64,000 nt of DNA from Hysterangium stoloniferum (GCA_015178975.1 WHVD01000092.1:62001-126000); one strand, 5' to 3'; positions 12,198 through 25,018 are shown, counted from the first letter of the stretch. The notes: generated from the letters alone by a model not told the origin. Numbers and translations: made by a program.

Positions 12198-12573
12198 CTA
12201 AGGGAGAGAGGGTGGGGGACCTGCGGCTGGGGCTGTGATGGTGTGATATAATATGCTGAGCAAGAAAAAGGACAGCACCTCTCCCCACCTTGTCACCCCG
12301 CCCCAGCCAGCACTGCGCCAGCTTTCAAGATTTATTCAAGTAAAAAGTATATTCTACTTAATATAACCAATGTCTCGTTTATATCCTGCGCGTGATGATA
12401 CTGGTATCGATACTCAACTACCTGTACCTACCCACCATCACCCCAGCCTCTCCCCTGCCGCTGCCGCCATCTTGGATACTGCCTGCCCCAAGCCCCATTT
12501 TCTTGTTCCATACTTTGCGATTTTGTGCGACACTTTGTGACTTTGTGCAACTTTGTGACTTTATGTGACACTT

Positions 12574-15420
12574 AATCGTTTCTCTCTACACATCTTACCC
12601 GGACTAGGAGCAGGATAGTGCTATTTCACTTTAATTTCTTCGCTTTGTACCTGGATATGCAAGTGGTCTGAATGTAATCCCGTCGTCAATTGGGATCACT
12701 GACGGTCACACAAGTTGACAGGACCACGGTGTATTGTCCAGAGCAGAACAAGATACAGGCAAGTGCAGCGTACGGTAAGATCTAAGGTCCTGAAAACTTC
12801 CCGGCTACTTATACCGTAAAACGCGGTGATTATGTAATCACGTAAAACTAAAGGGTCCGTGCGTAAGACTGGGGGCACCAGGATTACACTGAACCTACAT
12901 AGTTTGAGTCAATGTAAGAGCCTATATAGCTATTTTTTACTTGCTCAGATTCACTGTACCTCTTGTTCTTTGATGCTAAGCGTATACGTTGAATATTTTA
13001 CAATGACATCCGATTTATGAACGACAATAACTTCAATTATAATGGCACCGGAAAGTGTCAAAGAAAGCCCCCCGATTGTTATTATCATGTCAATTGCGAT
13101 GGCAGGAAGCAAGCCATTGAAGAACAACAAAGAACACTGCAACTGACCAATCCACTGGGGTGCCAATATTTGTATCGTTCAAGCTGATCTCTTCTTCAAA
13201 ACGCATGTTCTATCTCCAGAAGCAGCGATGCCGTCGGCTGACTGGGGAATGGTCTCAAAGCATCTCGGCTTGACAGGTTCCTGCGCAAGAATTTAACTGT
13301 GGCAAGGCTAGGCAGACTAGTTCACGAGTGCATTAAATAATGTTCCTCGCTCATGGAGTCCATTTTATGCTATATTCGCTATGTCTTCTCTTCCACCATT
13401 GTCGTACATTTGCGCATTAAATTACCTCGATTGTTAACTGAGGAAAAACTAGTTGCTGTCATGCTGGAGGCGGTAACTGGATCTTCTGACATGGAATTTA
13501 CGTGGACCACAGCTCGGATCTCAATGGAGTCCCAATTCCTGTTTGTCTCCTTACAGAACAAGACATCATGACACAATGCGCAGCCCATCAAGAAGTGGTT
13601 CAGCCTTGGGTATCTCGAATATTTAGTTTCCACCGCTCATTCCTTCCTTTCTGTGGTGGCTACACGTTTCTCTGGTGTGGCAGTAGCATCTTCGTCGAAC
13701 TCCATATCAGCCTTGGAAAGACGTTGTTTGACCTAGCGAAGGTGCTGCTCCATAACTCGACACGATTTCTACTCAGATAACGCCAACATACTTGGAAAAA
13801 ACTAACAGGAGGGTCTCACCATTCCCCTTGTTTAACTCGCTTTAGAGGGCGAATAAAAGTTGAATAAACCTGCGTAGTTTGGGGCAATTTGAGAGCACGT
13901 ACAATCATTTCTTAATTTGTAGGATTCGTGGTTGTGACTAATAGCTATATATATTATAGGACTACATGTGTACATCTCACCGGGAACAATTATTCCTGGT
14001 CCGTTTTTGAAGCGAACGGAGATGACTTGATCACAAATGTTTAAACCAAACCGAGACCAGGTGTGACCATTGCCACTGTTTTTAAAGGGAATTCCTGTTA
14101 TTTTTGGTCTGGCCCCAGGATACTGAAGTTTATCTGTCGTCGAGTGATCCCAACTGTATTCTGAAGAAATATTTTTGTTGTGATCCTGCCGCACTGAAAA
14201 TCATCCTCAGAGGCATTACATGCATTACCTTGCAAGCACCGTATCTTCTACACCCATTTGTTGATGACAATAGCCATTGTTCAACTAAGAAGTTCATATG
14301 GACCCACAGAGTTCATTATTTCCCTGACAGACAATCATGAAACACGAGAAAATGAAGGATGGATTGGGTTCACAAACTGAGACCTGGGATGAATGACCAT
14401 TATGTGGGAGAGAAGAGGGACTGTGACGGCGCACCCAGGCATGGTGAATCTTTAGATATTGGAAGAACTCCGCCTGCAATAGTTCAGGCTACAGGTGGGT
14501 CACAACCATTAACCTACGTGATCATCGTAGTGTCAAAGAATCAATTCCATTCAGCCATACAGGGAATAATAGAGTCTGTTGTGAGTAAGTAAGACTTGAC
14601 ACGCGATTATATGTACAATTTGTCAATACAAATTCTGATGAACACGCCATAATCAAAATAATTTTAAGTCAGACCCTTGTGTGCCTCGGGGAGTCTGCGG
14701 TGGGAACTTTGGTCTTATGTTACTATTTGTTTTGCCCAGACGTTTCACAAAATTCAAGCCGATTGATATGTCAACGGTGAAGGATGAAACGACGTTGCTT
14801 GCCATCAACCCGACTAGACTATGACTTGCCCTGGGTTTCTCCTCGTTGAAGGTTTTGATAAAATCAAACAGGCACCCGCACTCTCGCAAGAAAAAGTTTC
14901 ACGTTAACAACGACGACTTGAAAGCGGCAGTGGATCAGCATAGCTGGACTGCATTTATATTATTCACGGTAATGCCACTTCTTGAATAAGGGAAAAGTCG
15001 TTGTACTTTCAACCCTGACGCCCAATAAACACCCTAAATACTATATTATGGGGTCACAACTCTCTAAACTATTACTAGATACTATGTGAACCTTCAGAAG
15101 AAGGCGTAAGAAAGTAGTAAAGTAACTACGTCCACTGGAATCTATATAGGTTAAGGAAGGTGAGGGGATTTGCTTCCGATGGCAGGGATGACATGCTGTG
15201 AATCCTGTGTAAACACGGCCATAAGGCTGTACCTGGGTGGAAATAACTCTCCGACTGACGGGGCATAAAGGCGAGGCACCCCCTTCTGGTGTAAGTAAGA
15301 CTGCTACCCACCAATGTCTACTTCCAGCGAGACGACTCCGGGGAATCACGATTCGGCAACGGTTGGGATCGACCTTGAAGACATTGAGGAACTCCCACCC
15401 TTAGTTTCCCCTGGTGTATA
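12574..15420 (+). pseudogene. Family R copy 3: distal block through truncated exon 1
   Basis: A plus-strand copy. It begins with the 3'/distal block shared with 38373-38720 (inverted), passes through a coding-looking region at 13350-13780 related to 46723-47104, then the spacer, and reaches exon 1 at about 15315 (NHDSATVGIDLEDIEELPPL). Exon 1 is cut after LVSPGV at 15420 by unrelated sequence. Frames are broken throughout, so I see it as a truncated relic. Confidence 0.55.
12667..12893. repeat. MITE-like 227-bp insertion in family R copy 3
   Basis: The sister copy at 38373-38720 lacks this stretch. Its ends are imperfect inverted repeats (TCTGAATGTAATCCCG at the left; the reverse complement of the right end reads TTCAGTGTAATCCTGG), and it has an internal palindrome GTGATTATGTAATCAC. 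There is no coding capacity. I could not fix the TSD. Confidence 0.4.
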
Positions 15421-15830
15421 GAATTTGCAGAAGTCCCCAATATGACATGGGAAGGGCAATCACAGCCATATGAGAAGTTGGAAGTCCAATGTGGAACAAA
15501 ATATCTGACACTTCAAGAGAAACAAATTGAGGAAGAATGAAAATACTGTTCCAAGCCAAATATGTGGTATGTAAGGATGTTATTCTTGATGCATGACTAA
15601 GTATTCAGCAAGATTCCAAAAGGAGACTGACATATGTTTTTTAGGTTCGGTGAATTTACAAATACATATAATGTATATAATTTAAACTTTAATCACTTTA
15701 AAATAAGTCTCTGAATGAGAATAAATGGGAATCTGGAATGTACACAAACCCTCAATAGTGCCCTCCACAAGGGAGGTCCCGACCTTCTCACTTTCATTAC
15801 ACGCTCGGGTTTTCCATCCAAACACTCGCT
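15421..15830. other. Unrecognised 410-bp segment at a copy junction
   Basis: This joins truncated exon 1 of copy 3 to exon 3 of copy 4. It is not seen elsewhere in the window. One frame gives a short protein-like run (LEVQCGTKYLTLQEKQIEEE) with no recognisable family. It may be a fragment of another element. Confidence 0.35.
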
Positions 15831-18800
15831 TAGACTCCTTGGTCCGTGCTTCGGCGTTTATTGGTCAGATAGAGACGCGTCAACTGCGATTACGTCATCA
15901 CGTTTTAGTTCAAGTCACCGCTGCACACCAACTTTGATGAGGTTGCATCAACGTTTATCATAAACATCGCCCGTTCTCTGTCAGAATTTCATCTTGTAAT
16001 AAGCGAAGATAAGGCATCGGCCACCGCCGTGGCACTCCACGTTCGGAATTTCAGGCCCTCCGCCGGAGTAGTTCCAAGATGGCTTCAAACGGTCTATAAA
16101 ACGCACCTTCGACATCTCCTACAGTCCAACAATGACAGCGAATTTCATTTACCTCTGTGTCAAGCTCGTTGTACAAGAAGGTCAGCAAGTCGTTGCCCAC
16201 TTCTATACTTCACGTAGAATCAACGCTGGTACAACACTATTCTGTGTCATCTTCGACTTAAACTTCCAATTACTGCTGTCCACCATCTATACCTGCTGGT
16301 ATCCAAAATGTTATTTTTAAATGTCACCTGGAAATCGATCGGCTCTATCGGCAAAGGCCAGTCAACTCCAGGCTGCGAAGACTCTACTCAAGACCTTCCC
16401 CATGGTGCCTCCCCGTCTGCAACCTTACCAAAGGATTTTGATTCATCCAAACATATATCGTGTGAAATACCAACAGTATTCCCTGAAACATCTCTCGGTA
16501 TGTAGCGTAATGCCTTTTTCATTACGATGCTTTTGTTGAGCCACCGCTAACAGACAGATGAGTCCATTACCCCACCACCACCACTATACGACGACAAGAA
16601 GGCGTCAATCCCCTTTTATTCGCACAGAGTGGTCACACATAGACATACTTTGAATTCTGGGTCGACCACTGACTTGCTGCTATATTCTTGAGACCCATCC
16701 GTATCACCTCTTGACGGCGCAGCGGATCATTTATCAACAATTTTTCATGAGTGACTAAGTCTACTATTAGTTCCATTAATTGGTATGTTGTCATTGGATG
16801 TAGATCATGGCCATGCCAAGTTCCTAGATGGAACGAAAGAAGATACTCCCCTGCAAATTGTGAATAACGCTGAACGAGAATTCTTCAACAGTTCCCGGTG
16901 AGTCCTTCATACCTCCCCTTCAGATACAACTGAGAAGTCGTCAATTGGAATTAGGTGCATCTTCTCATCATTCGCGCGCAACGTCCCGATTGGTGAGCCA
17001 GATAGCATACATTTCTCCCGAGCTTCATCCCGTGTCGCCGACCCTATTGTCCGAATCATCCCTTGATTCTTCGGACCGGTTATTAGAGGATTTTATCAAT
17101 CCGTCGTACCACAAACAAGGTGGAGATGATTCGATAAATTTCTGGAGTGAGTTATTCAAATCTCGCATTGTCTATAACTATATCAAGGTGTGTAACTAGG
17201 TCACTTGACCTTTTGTGGAACAGAGTCAGCAGGGACCCTTTTAAATGTTCCCTACTCCAATATCGTTGAGCGATTACACTATGGCTCTCAGAATTTTGGT
17301 AAGCACCGCAATTGAGTGCGTTCGGTTGACTGGATTTCATGCCAATTGTCATGTTTGAATTATTTCAGTTAGAGGAGTAACGAAACAATCATTTGATTCA
17401 ATCTAATATTAAGGAACTCTTCTACAAGATACGTCGGACTCTTGAACGTTAATTGTCGTCACCTGTTCCTTCCTATGCGTAGTCGCCACACCTTTCATTG
17501 ATGTGTCGATAGCATTAACGAATTCAACTTACATCTCCATTTTTCGGAAAATAACCCCCGCAATATAACTATGAGGGTGACAGGCCGTGTTATCAAAAAT
17601 AATACTGGTGAGTTAGTCACAGCAATCATGCTAGCCAAGGAGAAAGCGCCAGATGTCAGCTTTAACATTGGCGAGGACTTACAGTACTTCAAAATCCTCA
17701 ATATACCTTGCGATCGTCTCATCACATCGAACAGAGTTGCTGCATTATGCGCCGAAGAAATACTCGGGGTTACCCTGATCCGGTCTCGCGTGTCCCACGA
17801 TGCGCAGCTTCAATACCATCGCCATTCTTGTTTCTCTCCTTGTACATTGAGACGTTATCCACGGCTCAACCAACGAAGCATCCATAATCGACTATGAAGG
17901 TCTAGTGCTCACTGTCAATGCCTCTTGATGCATCGTCGCCGCACCTCAACCCTCTCTCTTCACATTTCAACCAGACCGGTAGGATCATAGTTTTATTGAT
18001 CTTTCCCTAACTCGCTTTGTAACCGTATTTTCAAGCCACATAGTAAATTTGAGAGCTCATACAGCCACTTTTTCACTCCCAGCATCCTCTACAGCTCTTT
18101 CTCACATATATATTGAATATATTAAGTGCTAGTCGTGGCTAGAACCACATCCAATTCATTAATGACTATCCCATCATATGCAATACCGCTACCAAATCTC
18201 GAAGAAGCCCCGCCACCTCAGTTCCCACGTCACTTCCCTAGGCTCACATGAAGGAAGCCATTGAAGAATAACAAAGAACAGTAGGAATAATCACTGATCC
18301 ACGACAACATTTCTCTTGTTCACGCGAATCTTCTCTTCAAAATCCATGTTCAATCTCCAGGGTCAGCGATCTTATATCCCAAAACCTCGCAATAAACAAG
18401 GGCCTTTAACTCATTCAATATCGTGGTGGATGGAATAAATATGACATCCTTGGGGGGTCATATTCATTTTTGACATAGCAATCACTGTCGTGGCATTTTT
18501 TCGCCTTGCTAACCTTCTTCAATGATAACACGGTGCTGCTCTCCATTCACATCAACTTGGGTGGTTTCCTTGCTTGTGGAGTCCGTAATGCACTATGTTC
18601 ACCACCTCTCCTCTTGCAATATTGTCTTTCATTTGTGCATGAGAACTTCTCCCCAGTCCATTTCTGACGCAAATCACTCGGAGACCATGTTGACCACGGG
18701 TGTTGGCTCTCAACGGAATAATTGCGGTTATACTGAACTAATAGCTGGATCGTCTGGCCTGGAATCTGCATGTACCTCAAGCTCTCTCCCCTCACCATTC

Positions 18801-18870
18801 TTGTTCATGTCCTTCCTAAACTTACATCATTTGAGTCGGGTTGAAACCTCATTCAATCACTTCTGATGCT
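15831..18870 (+). pseudogene. Family R copy 4, variant exon 3 and distal modules
   Basis: This is the plus-strand counterpart of 6401-9138, close to it base for base in inverted orientation. Blocks in order: variant exon 3 (HVRNFRPSAGVVPRWLQTVY), a block at about 16130-16540 (LVVQEGQQVVAHFYTSRRIN), 16945-17199 (AYISPELHPVSPTLLSESSL), 17571-17897 (ELVTAIMLAKEKAPDVSFNI) and 18522-18866 (SQRNNCGYTELIAGSSGLES). The last repeats the LIAGSS motif of exon 5, which suggests internal duplication of a helical unit. Frames do not join cleanly and function is unknown. Confidence 0.55.
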
Positions 18871-20283
18871 CATTGCAACTCTGGAATTCATTGCTGACGA
18901 GAATTGTGTCGATGATATCTTTGGCTTTGTAGGACTTTGTATTTTGTGACTAATAATTAAATATATTGTAAGACTATATATATACGTCTCACGGCAGCAA
19001 ATATCCTTGGAGTGTTTCTGAACCATTCTGAGACTGGGCTCGACCATTTCCACTGTCTTTGAAAGGAATTGCTGTCGTTTGCGGTCCGGTACCAGCGTAC
19101 CGAAGTATAATTGTCGTCAAGAATGATCCAAATGGTATTCCCAAGACATAACCCTTTTGTTATCCTGCTGCACTTGCGATTATCTGAGAGCCACTAAGAT
19201 GTATTGCGGTGGCAAGTGTCGCATGTTCCGCCCATTTTTTGACGACAATAGCCGATTATCAGCTCGGAAATATGTTAAGACTCAGGATACCTCGTCCATT
19301 CCTTGACTGACAAATTAGCCAAAACGAGAAAATGAAGGATCGATTGTGGTGACAAACCCAGGGCTGCGATGAATGGCTATCGGGTGGGAACGAAGAGGGA
19401 TTGCTACGGTGACCTATGTGGAGCTCCAAGGGCACAGGGGAATTGGCAGCACCCAAGGGGGTAGAAAGATGACAGAAAATGGGAATGTAAATTAGCATAG
19501 CCAGCATGGTGAATCTTTACATACCGCAAGAGCTGAAATAGGTCAAACTACGGGTGGGTCACAATGCTTGATCTACCTTGTCATCGTCGCTTTGAAGAGC
19601 AATGTCCACGCATCAATCGTGTGAGCGTGGGGCGAAACATTCCACTCAGACAGAGATATAATAATAAGGCCAGCTGTCAGTGTCGCCTGAGACGAGATTA
19701 TGTTTAGAATGTGTTAATACACACCCGGATTGATTCGTCACAACCAAGGATATGGCGAGGGCGAATGAAAAAATCACGTTGCTTACCAGTAATGGGACTA
19801 GGTCATCACTGGCCCAGGGTTTCTCCTCGGTGAAAGTTTGCAAAATTAAAAACGGGAAGTGTGCAATCTCTCTGGACAAAGCCTGATGCTGACAGCGGCA
19901 ACCTGAAGGCAGCAACCATTGGGTATCGCTTTGGACTGCATTTATAAGGTATATGGCAATGTCACTTCTCGATATCAGAAAAGCGGTTTTGCTTTCAACC
20001 CTGACGTTGAGAAATGCTATACTATGTGACAATCGACTGAACCATTATTATATGCTGTGTGAGCCTTCACTGGAAGGTGTAAGAAGTAGTGACCTCATTA
20101 CGGTGGGGCCTATAAGGTTCAAGGAAGGGGAGGGAACCTTGTGGACGAAGGCAGGAATGAAATGCAATGTATCCTGTGTAAGTACAGCCATAACGCTGTA
20201 CCTTCATGAAATTAGCTCTCCGACTGGTGGCGGCACAAAAGCAAGGCACCCCCTTCTAGTGTAGGTGAGACTCCTACCCACCA
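18871..20283 (+). other. Family R spacer block upstream of copy 4 exon 1
   Basis: Inverted equivalent of 4601-6400. It holds the AT-rich core (GACTATATATATACGTC) and the stretch just before exon 1, with GGCACCCCCTTCTAGTGTAG, a conserved run next to several exon 1 copies. I find no gene here. Confidence 0.5.
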
Positions 20284-22021
20284 ATGTTTACTTCCAACGA
20301 GACAACTCCGGGGAATCACGATTCGGCAACGGATGAGATCGACCTTGAAGGCATTGAGGAACTCCCACCCTTAGTTTCCCCTGGTGTATTGAGTTCAGAG
20401 CAACGGGACGAGCCTGTTAAAGGGATGAGAGAGATGTTCAGGAAGAAGCGTCGAGAACGATGGGGTTGTAACGAACCCGGCCATGATGTATGTTATCGGG
20501 GCCCCGATGGTAGGCAACACATACAGCTGTCTGCAAACCATATAGAGATTTGGGTTGACGAGTGGGTGAGTAAAGTATAATGCGATTCCATGTGATATGT
20601 GTCACATGCTGCGTATTCAGTGTCAAGGAGAAACGGGATACCATGACCCACCGAATTTTGTTAAGATATCCACCAACACGACATCCAACCTCAGCCCCTA
20701 TTGTAATCATGCCGATCACTGGGGAATGATCTCACGGAGTCAGGGGACAATGTCAAGTATTGACATTGGCCCCGGGTATTACTGTGGAGTCGGTTTGGAA
20801 AGGGTTGTGATGAAAGTTCTTCACAGTGCTAAGACAGCTTCGCTGATCGCAAAGCTGACAATATACCGGGAAATCATCCGTTTGTTACGAGACGATGGTG
20901 CCTTTAGCAAGTTTCTACACAAGCATCTCACGCTGCCAAGATTGGGAAGACTAGTTCAAGACAGTGCTGATTTAGCGAGGGAGGGATATCTCAATCATAC
21001 GCTGGAAATAGTCATGTCTGAGCTGTAGACCTATATACCCGCCTCAAATTCGGAGAAGAGCGACGGAGGTTTTAGGGACTTTCCCGATATTTTCACATCA
21101 CACCCGACGGAGCGGAAAAGGTCACACTACCCAGCTTATGACATTCTTGGCTTGGGCCTTCTTTTCCTGCCCCGGCGTTCATTGGTTAGATATAGACACG
21201 TCGCCTAATATTACGTAATCACTGTACAACGTTTTAGTCAAGTTACCGCTGCACACCAACTTTGATGAGGTTGCATCAACATTTATCATACAAATCGCCC
21301 GTTCTCTATCAGAATCTCATTATTATCGGGGCTTACCCCTTTTCCGCCTTACGTATATCGTGGAAGGGATCTGCCACATGCGTCCACTATCTGTAAAGGA
21401 GCTCACGGCGCTCAGAGGTTGCATTGAATTCTGGTTACAACCGTGCGTCGTGCCATCACACCATTTCATCTTTCCCACCAAAACCATAACAGAGAATATC
21501 AGACACAACGACTTAACCTTTATCAATCTCCTATCCGGCTTCTATTGTGTTGCATTCACCAAGATGCATGGTTTCGAGATATCGCCGGAGCTGTATTGAG
21601 GGTTTTATTGGACGACATAAACATGCATATAGCGTCATTGACACCTCATATTGGTTTGGGGTCATATTCACTATATTGGGGTATTGGCTCCTTGCAAACC
21701 TTCTTCAACGACAGCACGCTTCTCACCGATTACATCAATGAGTTGAATGTGGTTTCTTCGCTCATTGGGTCCATCGTAAGGTACGTTCACTATATTTTAC
21801 CTTCCAGCACCCTGTTGCTTACATCCGCCTATGAACCTTTCCTACCAGTCTCATTCTGACACACACGAGCCCAGATTGGGTTTTCCTAGAGGCTGGCGAA
21901 AAAATAATCGACTTGACTCTGAAGCTGATAGCTGGATCTTCCGAGTCCGAATCCGCGTGTACCACAGTGCGTAGCCTCGATTGCATCGCCATTCTTGTTT
22001 CTCTCCTTCGACATTGTGACG
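20284..22021 (+). pseudogene. Family R copy 4, proximal five-exon module (reference gene model)
   Basis: Exons: 20284-20565, 20621-20979, 21029-21442, 21493-21780, 21849-22021. Introns are 55, 49, 50 and 68 nt. Summed exon lengths keep one open phase: the first junction is phase 0 and the other three are phase 2. Exon 1 encodes WGCNEPGHDVCYRGPDGRQH (C-x4-H-x2-C), exon 2 GPGYYCGVGLERVVMKVLHS, exon 3 the KGHTTQLMTFLAW block, exon 4 CCIHQDAWFRDIAGAVLRVL, exon 5 LTLKLIAGSSESESACTTVR. Defects: the intron 2 donor is GG instead of GT, exon 3 has an ACG-TAA stop where sisters have ACG-TCA, and exon 5 runs into the composite's right arm at 22022. No known domain is recognised; it is a relic of a real spliced gene. 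Confidence 0.7.
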
Positions 22022-23003
22022 TAATGCTCAAAAAGTCGCAAAGAGTCTACATGAGTCACAAAGAGTCTATAACAGTTGCAAAGAGTCTATAACAGTCGTA
22101 ACGAGTCTATAAGAGTCACAAAGAGTCTAAAAGAGTCACAAAAAGTCCAAAAGAGTCGCAAAGAGTCCAAAAGAGTCACAAAAAGTCCAAAAGAGTCGCA
22201 AAAAGTCCAAAAGAGTCGCAAACAGTCTATCAGAGTCGAAAACAGTCTATCAGAGTCACAAACAGTCTATCAGAGTTGCAAACAGTTGCAAACAATCACA
22301 CAGAGTCTAGAATAGTTCCAAAAAGTCTAGAATAGTCCCAAAAAGTCTAAAAAAGTCGCACTTTAGCCTCCTGAAAACTTGCAAATCGCATTGAATATTC
22401 CTGAACACTTGCCAATTGTAATGAATCACACTGTATCTTTTCAAATATTTGCGAATCACACTGAATCGCACTGTATCCTTTTGAATATTTGCGAATCATG
22501 CTGAATTGCAAAACATCAGTTCAGGGTTTCTCACCTTGAAAAACCTCTAAGAAACTCATGGAAAATCATCAATTTCTTCATGATTTCACAAACAGATTTT
22601 TTGAATTTCCATAGTGTTTGTGACCAAGGAAAAGTTTGTTGAAATATATAATTATTCAATGATTTTATGTATAATTAAATTGTAAACTTCATCATGGTTT
22701 TCCCCTTGACAAAACATTAAAAAAACTTTGCCTTGGCTCAAGATTTTTTCAGGCAGAAAACCATAGTTTTCACTGAATTCCCTCAGGAGCAAAATTAAGT
22801 AGAAATATGTGGTTTTCAATTGATTTCTCTAGGCACATTATTACAGTTTTCATAGGATTTTGTTAGATGGAAAAATCCTAACAAAATACAGGGTTTTCTA
22901 AAAGTTTTCTTATTCAAACATTCATAAAGAATAGGCTATTTCCAACAATATTTCCTCATAATTTCCTGATGCAAATTTTTAGAATTTTCAGATCCAATTT
23001 TTG
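22022..23003 (-). repeat. Right inverted arm of the composite, inner part
   Basis: Reverse complement of 9270-10258. It starts inside family R exon 5 with the 20-bp-type array (AAAGAGTCACAAAAAGTCCA, 22022-22330) and ends at the TSD of the solo LTR inserted at 23009. The remaining 128 bp of this arm, including the terminus, are at 32842-32969. Removing the LTR insertion restores continuity with the left arm (TTTTTGGCC then AGAAAAACC). Confidence 0.75.
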
Positions 23004-24100
23004 GCCACTGTTATGACCGGACAATCCCGCCGGACTCTGGGCACTAACCCGTACGCCCCCACGTGCTACAAGCACCAATCGTCTGTTTATAGGATTTCCC
23101 GCCCGGACTCCGTTATGTCAAGACTCGTTACGTTCGACCTCATTACGACACATATCAGTCACCAGACTTCCCCCGGACTCCATCTCTGTCTATGTATGTC
23201 CGTCTTCGTCCCACGCATCAGTCACCGGTCCCCACTTAGAATCCCGTTACCGCTCTAATCGAGCCCCATTCCCGTTTTAGTCAAATGACCTGTCACGATT
23301 TAGGACTCCGCTCCTGCTCTGTTTCCCGTTATGGGTTATGCTTTGTCACGATTCGGACTCTGCTCCATTCCGTTCCGTTCCTAACACCAATTTGGTGTTT
23401 ACTATTCCCGTTTCATGTTTTGTTAGTTTCGTTTCGCCATTACTGGATTTGGTATGTCATTCACTCCATGGTCTATATAAACTGGCAGATGTTGTACATA
23501 CAATCCAGTCAGAAAATTAGCTTAGATTCCCCCCAGTAATCTAATAATATTTTCCACTCTAAAACCTTACTCGATTCACATCGCTCGCACTAGTCGGAGC
23601 CCACGGGCTCCGGCGCATCTATCTCTCTCAACCAACTCGACTCACGACTCATGACCCACGACCCTCGACTTATGACCTACGACCCACGAACCCCGCCTGG
23701 ACTCCCCGGGATCCCCGTCCGTCCGTTTGAAATTGGACAACATGATCTAGCGAGGTGTAAGTTTGTTACTAGGAAAAGACCTAATAACCTGTGCGCAATG
23801 GTCAAGTCTTTATGACGGTCACTGACACAGTCGTTCTTGAAACCAGTCTATAACCAAACACACTCGGAGCGAGAGGCTAGAGATCGGACCTTGGATGACG
23901 TAAACGAAGATGAATACAAAAGGCTGACGTAAGCCCAATGTCGAGGAGTGTAGAACTTCAACAATAAGAGACACCACAGTATCCCTTACTGGCCGTAGGA
24001 GTGAGACTGAGAGTAAGACTTAAGAGATTGTCCTTAAGAATGAGCTTCGAAATGAGATACAACGAAATTGCTTGTTCAATAGTGGGCAAAAGAGAGGCCC

Positions 24101-24109
24101 TTATATACA
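24101..24109 (-). promoter_or_regulatory. Candidate LTR TATA box
   Basis: The minus strand reads ATGTATATAAGGGC, a good TATA-box match, about 1060 bp into the 3' LTR; the same box is at 31687-31695 in the 5' LTR. If it drives genomic RNA synthesis, U3 is about 1.1 kb and contains the LTR open frame, leaving about 320 bp of R-U5. A second TATA-like stretch (25087-25094) lies directly in front of the LTR frame. Neither is tested. Confidence 0.4.
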
Positions 24110-24544
24110 TGAGGGAGCACAGGTCAAATCAAACATCTACAAACAACGACACAATAACGATGCGATATGGTGTGAGTCATCTCTGAGTCATCACAATAGG
24201 AGTGTTAGTAAAGCTGTGAACAATAATAGGGGGAGGCTGCGCTGAACAATAAGAGAATGACAAACAAAAGATGAGATCAGACATGTGATACGGATAAATG
24301 GGGAAACACAATAGAACAATAGGGGAAGTGAGTCAGACAATAGGGATGATGGAGTAATAGAAGTGATGGCTGATGAAACATCGATGACATGAGTCAGAAA
24401 CACAAGAATCCCATGATAATGCGTCACCCTCAAATGCTATGCTTGATTTCGAAATCTTGACAATATTACCAATCGATGAACCGAGATTGGACGTATTGTG
24501 TTCCTAGTTTTGCAGTATAAGGAGGGGACACAATCAATCACCAT

Positions 24545-25018
24545 TTAGAACCAGGTGGTGAGTAGGCTCCACAACCACGCAAGGAACACGAATCGACGAC
24601 GACCTTGACGAGGCTCTACTTGACTTCCCTCTGGAACCGGGGTCCTAAATAACTTGGGTCCTCTGTGATCTCCTACTGGAGTGAACGTTGCCATGTAATA
24701 GATTCCCGATGACGGTGGGGAACAGTCCTGGTGGAACACTCGATCGAATCGATAGTGGAGGATTTCGGAGGAGCCATCATAGTGCTCTATACGAATGAAG
24801 ACAGGATCGTCTGGAGCATATGGGAGTCGAATACCTTGTCGACGGAGGAAACGATGGTATTTCTTGGAGGAGCATTGGTGGGCTGGTAGGGGCTTGGAAA
24901 TGATGTCTGAGGATGAGGAGAATCGAGACGTTATTGGCTGGAGTTCTATTTGGGAGTGAAGAGTCGGTTTCGAGTAGGAACTGAGGGTTACTTTGGAGGA
25001 TGATGCAGTGTTGAACAT
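24545..25018 (-). CDS. LTR-encoded protein of unknown function (3' LTR copy)
   Basis: From the first ATG (25018) the frame gives 157 residues. It is open without an ATG for about 100 nt further upstream, as far as a TAG. The N-terminal third is Ser/Thr-rich. The middle reads like a folded domain (YHRFLRRQGIRLPYAPDDPV, then HYDGSSEILHYRFDRVFHQD). The C-terminus has a basic run followed by a short hydrophobic tail (FVFLAWLWSLLTTWF), perhaps a tail anchor. No family is recognised. It lies wholly inside the LTR, downstream of a TATA-like box. An overlapping frame of 118 codons starting at 25133 is an alternative reading, so coding status is uncertain. Confidence 0.45.
   Translation of the reverse strand: MFNTASSSKVTLSSYSKPTLHSQIELQPITSRFSSSSDIISKPLPAHQCSSKKYHRFLRRQGIRLPYAPDDPVFIRIEHYDGSSEILHYRFDRVFHQDCSPPSSGIYYMATFTPVGDHRGPKLFRTPVPEGSQVEPRQGRRRFVFLAWLWSLLTTWF

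Larger units (their letters stand above)
10338..12573. mobile_element. Inner inverted-repeat element carrying a GC-rich gene fragment
   Basis: The left end AAGTGTCACATAAAGTCAC (10338 on) is repeated in inverted orientation at 12573 and down, and the match extends through about 240 bp of subterminal sequence (about 10689-10930 against 12263-12515), including CTTGAATAAATCTTGAAAGC. Family R sequence resumes at 12574. The left arm holds an extra block of about 290 bp (10400-10688). The central 1.1 kb is strikingly GC-rich against AT-rich surroundings and is gene-like on the minus strand. The structure is that of a Pack-type transposon with captured host sequence. No transposase and no clear TSD were found. 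Confidence 0.6.

Noticed and set aside
24191..24433. Hydrophobic 80-codon frame in the gypsy LTR as a membrane protein
   Set aside because: It overlaps the region around the candidate promoter, is Leu/Ser-rich by composition, and has no independent support; identity between LTRs is expected from youth alone.
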